NCBI GenBank assembly: GCA_037953745.1
Contig: JBAKBP010007600.1
Coordinates: forward strand, 1 to 64,000
Reading direction: 5' to 3'
Origin: Lithodes maja
Lineage: Eukaryota > Arthropoda > Malacostraca > Decapoda > Lithodidae
Length of the DNA: 64,000 nucleotides
The notes under the pieces were generated by a model, which saw nothing but the letters and a program-made list of their open reading frames with translations, ran no database searches and was not told the origin of the DNA. Of this stretch, positions 61,069-64,000 are shown piece after piece (within the stretch, counting starts at the first letter, position 1; every line of letters starts with the position of its first letter). Made by a program: the position numbers and the translations under genes.

Positions 61069-61957
61069 AGGCCCGGTCACACTGCCCTTCGCGGTCGCAT
61101 CGCGGACGTCTCACGGCGAAAAATGTGTGAACGTGAAGCAAGCGCTGTTGGACGCATATAAGTCGTGAAAGGACGCGATACAGCCGCACCCACACGGGCT
61201 AGAAAAATCACACGCGGTCTCAAGTTTTGAGCTGCTCAAAACTTGAGACCGCGGGTGGCCACGGGGGGCACACGTGGTACACACGTGATAAAGATGTGGT
61301 AAAGACGCGTAAAGACGTGGTAAAGACGTGCTACGGCCGCGGTAAGTACGTGGTTACACGCGATAGGACGCGAACCTTTAGCGGGTAATCGCGGTTTAAT
61401 GACGGTCATAGCACGGTTGTACCGCATCTGTTCCGCGTGTTTTCACGTGCATTTGCGTGTGTAGCGCGTGTACTCTGGGACCTATATATTTGGCTCGATT
61501 TTGGGAGTCTGGGAGTCTGGGAGTTTCGTCTTGGAGTGTGCACTGTGGTGTCTGGAGCGAGTATGATTTCTACCGCCTGCCCGGGCTCCTTATATACCCG
61601 TGGTGGGGGCGTGGTACACACGCGCAGTACCCGTGATAGCCCGCGAAACGGCCGCCCTGCACACGTGGACCAGCCGTGTTGTACACGTGATCACCCGTGG
61701 GTCAGGCGTGATGCAGCCGCGGTTACCCGCCGCTGCCTGTCACCACGTGGAGATTTTCCCGCGCTTACCCGCGCTCCAGTCGCGCTTCACCAGCGGTCAG
61801 GACGCTGAACAGGCGCCGGCGTCTGTTCAGCGGGCATACCACGGGTAACCACGTGTTAGCCAATTTTTCACATTTTCCACCGCGTGTTACAGCGGCTAAA
61901 AATTTTCGGGGAAATTTACTCGCGCTGCAGACGCTAAAGGCAGTGTGTACCGGGCCC
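61069..61957. mobile_element. CpG-rich non-autonomous DNA transposon with terminal inverted repeats
   Basis: The left end AGGCCCGGTCACACTGCC and the right end, inverted, GGGCCCGGTACACACTGCC match apart from one base and a one-base gap. The interior is far richer in CpG and CACGTG-like words than any other part of the window. It includes a perfect hairpin at 61213-61253 and short tandem words (GTGGTAAAGACG, TGGGAGTC x3). No transposase. Such ends resemble some PIF/Harbinger-type or similar elements, but no target duplication was found, so the superfamily is open. Open frames inside are by-products of GC content. Confidence 0.78.
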
Positions 61958-62034
61958 CCACCGGAAAGTGGGGGGCACCCGCATTTCAACACAATCCCAC
62001 GCCTATTCAGTCTAACTCGTTAACCCAAGAGTGA
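61958..62034. other. Spacer
   Basis: Short unique sequence. Confidence 0.4.
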
Positions 62035-62278
62035 ACCGGGTCTCCCAATCTTTCTTGTACTCAAGTAATCTGTACCGGCGACGTCTTTTTTTATTATATT
62101 CTAGCATTATTTAGACTATTGTATTCAATTTAAAAAGCGGCTCAAGCAAGTAACAGGCTTCGAACTATCTCATTTAACCCTACTTATTACTACAAATCCT
62201 TCTTAAACTGCACAAAATCGTCTCAATAGAACTAGAATAGAACTAAATAGACGTCGCTGACCAGTACAGCAGTGGTAA
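62035..62278. repeat. Dispersed repeat family C, copy 2
   Basis: TGTACCGGCGACGTC, TTTAAAAAGCGGC, CAGGCTTCGAACTATCTCAT, AATCCTTCTTAAACTGCACA and AAATCGTC correspond to 3139-3300. Near its end TAGAACTAGAATAGAAC forms a short repeat. Confidence 0.68.
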
Positions 62279-62289
62279 ATTTGACATGC

Positions 62290-63318
62290 ATTCCTACTCA
62301 GACATATCAACAAACACTGCCATACCCTCATTGACTCTCTCATACAGTCATACATTCATACCCACACATATCAACAAACACTGCCATACCCTCATTGACT
62401 CTCTCATACAGTCATACATTCATACCCACACACATATCAACAAACACGCCCATACCCTCATTGACTCTCTCATACAGTCATACATTCATACCCACACACA
62501 TACCAACAAACACTGCCATACCCTCATTGACTCTCTCATACAGTCATACATTCATACCCACACACATACCAACAAACACTGCCATACCCTCATTGACTCT
62601 CTCATACAGTCATACATTCATACCCACACACATACCAACAAACACTGCCATACCCTCATTGACTCTCTCATACATTCATACATTCATACCCACACACATA
62701 CCAACAAACACTGCCATACCCTCATTGACTCTCTCATACAGTCATACATTCATACCCACACACATATCAACAAACACTGCCATACCCTCATTGACTCTCT
62801 CATACAGTCATACATTCATACCCACACATACCAACAAACACTGCCATACCCTCATTGACTCTCTCATACAGTCATACATTCATACCCACACACATATCAA
62901 CAAACACTGCCATACCCTCATTGACTCTCATACAGTCATACATTCATACCCACACATACCAACAAACACTACCATACCCTCATTGACTCTCTCATACAGT
63001 CATACATTCATAACCACACATACCAACAAACACTGCCATACCCTTACTGACTCTCTCATACAGTCATACATTCATACCCACACATACCAACAAACACTGC
63101 CATACCCTCATTGACTCTCTCATATAGTCATACATTCATACCCACACATATCAACAAACACTGCCATACCCTCATTGACTCTCTCATACAGTCATACATT
63201 CATACCCACACACATATCAACAAACACTGCCATACCCTCATTGACTCTCTCATACAGTCATACATTCATACCCACACACATATCAACAAACACTGCCACA
63301 CCCTCATTGACTCTGCCA
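62290..63318. repeat. 64-66-bp minisatellite, about 16 copies
   Basis: Each unit has CTGCCATACCCTCATTGACT, CTCATACAGTCATACATTCA and ACCCACACA(CA)TATCAACAAACA. Length differences come from one CA dinucleotide and occasional dinucleotide losses. All three plus frames are mostly open, giving artefactual His/Thr/Tyr-rich proteins. The last unit breaks after CTCATTGACTCT at 63314, directly against a CR1 ORF1 sequence. Confidence 0.95.
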
Positions 63319-64000
63319 ACTGCCAACAATTCAACGCCTACAGTAGCCACTTCAGCTGATGTATCCGATACTCAAGATACAAATAGTGACTCTCTTCCCC
63401 CTCAAGACAACTTCCGTGTCGTGAGGAACAACGTTTGCCCCAAGACCAGGAAACACATACCGATTACCGAGTGTCAAAACCGTTTCCAGATACTCGCAGA
63501 CTCAGATGACGAAGAGGAAATAGAAGAAGTCCGGCTCGTGGGAGACTCGATGATACGTGGTCAGCTCACAGAGTTTTGCGCCAGGGCACCTAAGACCAGG
63601 AAGCGTTTTTGTATCCCTGGTGGTGGTGTGGATGACGTAGTTGCAGCAGTTGACGAAGTATCAAAGCTGGCCCCTGCTAATACAATGTACGTCATCCACG
63701 TTGGATCCAACGATGTGCAGCGAACCCGGTCGGAAGATTTGCTTTTAAAGTACCAGCAGCTGATCAAGTCGTTTAAGGAGAAGTCATCAAGGATCATCGT
63801 CTCAGGAATCGTCCCCCGGCTCGGTGTAGAGAGCCGATTTTACAACATAGCCACCAGCACAAATCGTTGTCTAGCAAACCTCTGCAGGAAGGAGAACGTG
63901 GGATTCGTCAACACCTGGGACAATTTCTACTACGATGACTATTTGTTTTCGGACGATGGAGTTCATCTGAACCAGGTGGGAGCAGCACGTTTTGGGCGTG
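63319..64000 (+). CDS. CR1-type LINE ORF1 with SGNH esterase domain (partial, runs off the window)
   Basis: Open from the minisatellite edge to the window end, with no native start. It begins LPTANNSTPTVATSADVSD, matching the Pro/Thr linker of the 25.4-26.4 kb ORF1, then RVVRNNVCPKTRKHIP and CQNRFQILADSDDEEEIEE. The SGNH blocks follow: VRLVGDSMIRGQ (Ser near 63547), VIHVGSNDVQRTRSEDLL and DDGVHLNQVGAARFGR. It is a different subfamily from CR1-A but collinear with it. All expected catalytic residues are present: Ser, Gly of the second block (GGGVDD), Asn of GSND, and Asp-His. The remainder of the element lies beyond the window. Confidence 0.9.

Noticed and set aside
61437..61848. 123- and 82-codon frames in the CpG-rich element
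   Set aside because: Expected from GC-rich, stop-poor DNA; no domain, and they overlap each other.
62286..63114. 190- and 239-codon His/Thr/Tyr-rich frames
   Set aside because: Frames through a 64-66-bp minisatellite; the reading frame varies with 64- versus 66-bp units.

Overview
The window reads as repeat-dominated nuclear DNA of an invertebrate animal. A decapod crustacean or similar arthropod is my best guess. That rests on long (CT)n, (CA)n, (GATA)n and (TA)n tracts, many APE-type non-LTR retrotransposons, tRNA-derived SINEs, and no operon structure, ribosome-binding sites or dense coding. The species assignment is inference. I see no ordinary multi-exon host gene, rRNA, CRISPR array or standalone tRNA gene.

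Layout. 1-12 kb: a CCA-type trinucleotide tract, foldback MITEs, a reverse transcriptase (RT) fragment (1151-2230), diverged tandem repeats, CT-rich DNA, an open minus-strand RT fragment bracketed by (GATA)n (4772-5934), an RTE-like LINE 3' part (7771-8597) joined to a decayed CR1-type LINE (8598-11078, minus). 11-20 kb: a tRNA-Val-like SINE, an IS630/Tc1-mariner-superfamily transposase pseudogene with a long D-E spacer (12605-13901), tandem repeats, a second SINE family, and a hAT-type element with 8-bp target duplication (18195-19778) containing a nested CR1-like LINE. 20-30 kb: a truncated CR1, an RTE-like LINE with an 11-bp target duplication (21552-23923), and a near full-length CR1 LINE (about 25340-29570) with an SGNH-esterase ORF1 and an APE/RT ORF2. 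30-41 kb: MITEs, a second hAT copy lacking the nested LINE, a 29-unit 21-bp array, SINE family 2, and a 327-bp tandem array. 41-49 kb: a TTAA-flanked piggyBac-like element interrupted by a Tigger/pogo-like element at TA, a transposase pseudogene with two in-frame stops (44416-45468), and LINE remnants. 49-53 kb: AT-rich DNA with a 28-bp x9 array. 53.4-56.7 kb: two head-to-tail copies of an intronless cold-shock-domain gene. 57-61 kb: SINEs alternating with (CA)n. 61-62 kb: a CpG-rich element with terminal inverted repeats and a perfect hairpin. 62.3-63.3 kb: a 64-66-bp minisatellite, running into another CR1 ORF1 that leaves the window.

The pieces do not form a pathway. They record layered transposition, and several insertions can be dated relative to one another because an unoccupied paralogous site also lies in the window. 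The most unusual coding content is the duplicated cold-shock-domain gene: copy 1 has an open 401-codon frame, while copy 2 has one extra base that leaves only its cold-shock domain in frame. A hAT-like terminus lies immediately 5' of the pair.
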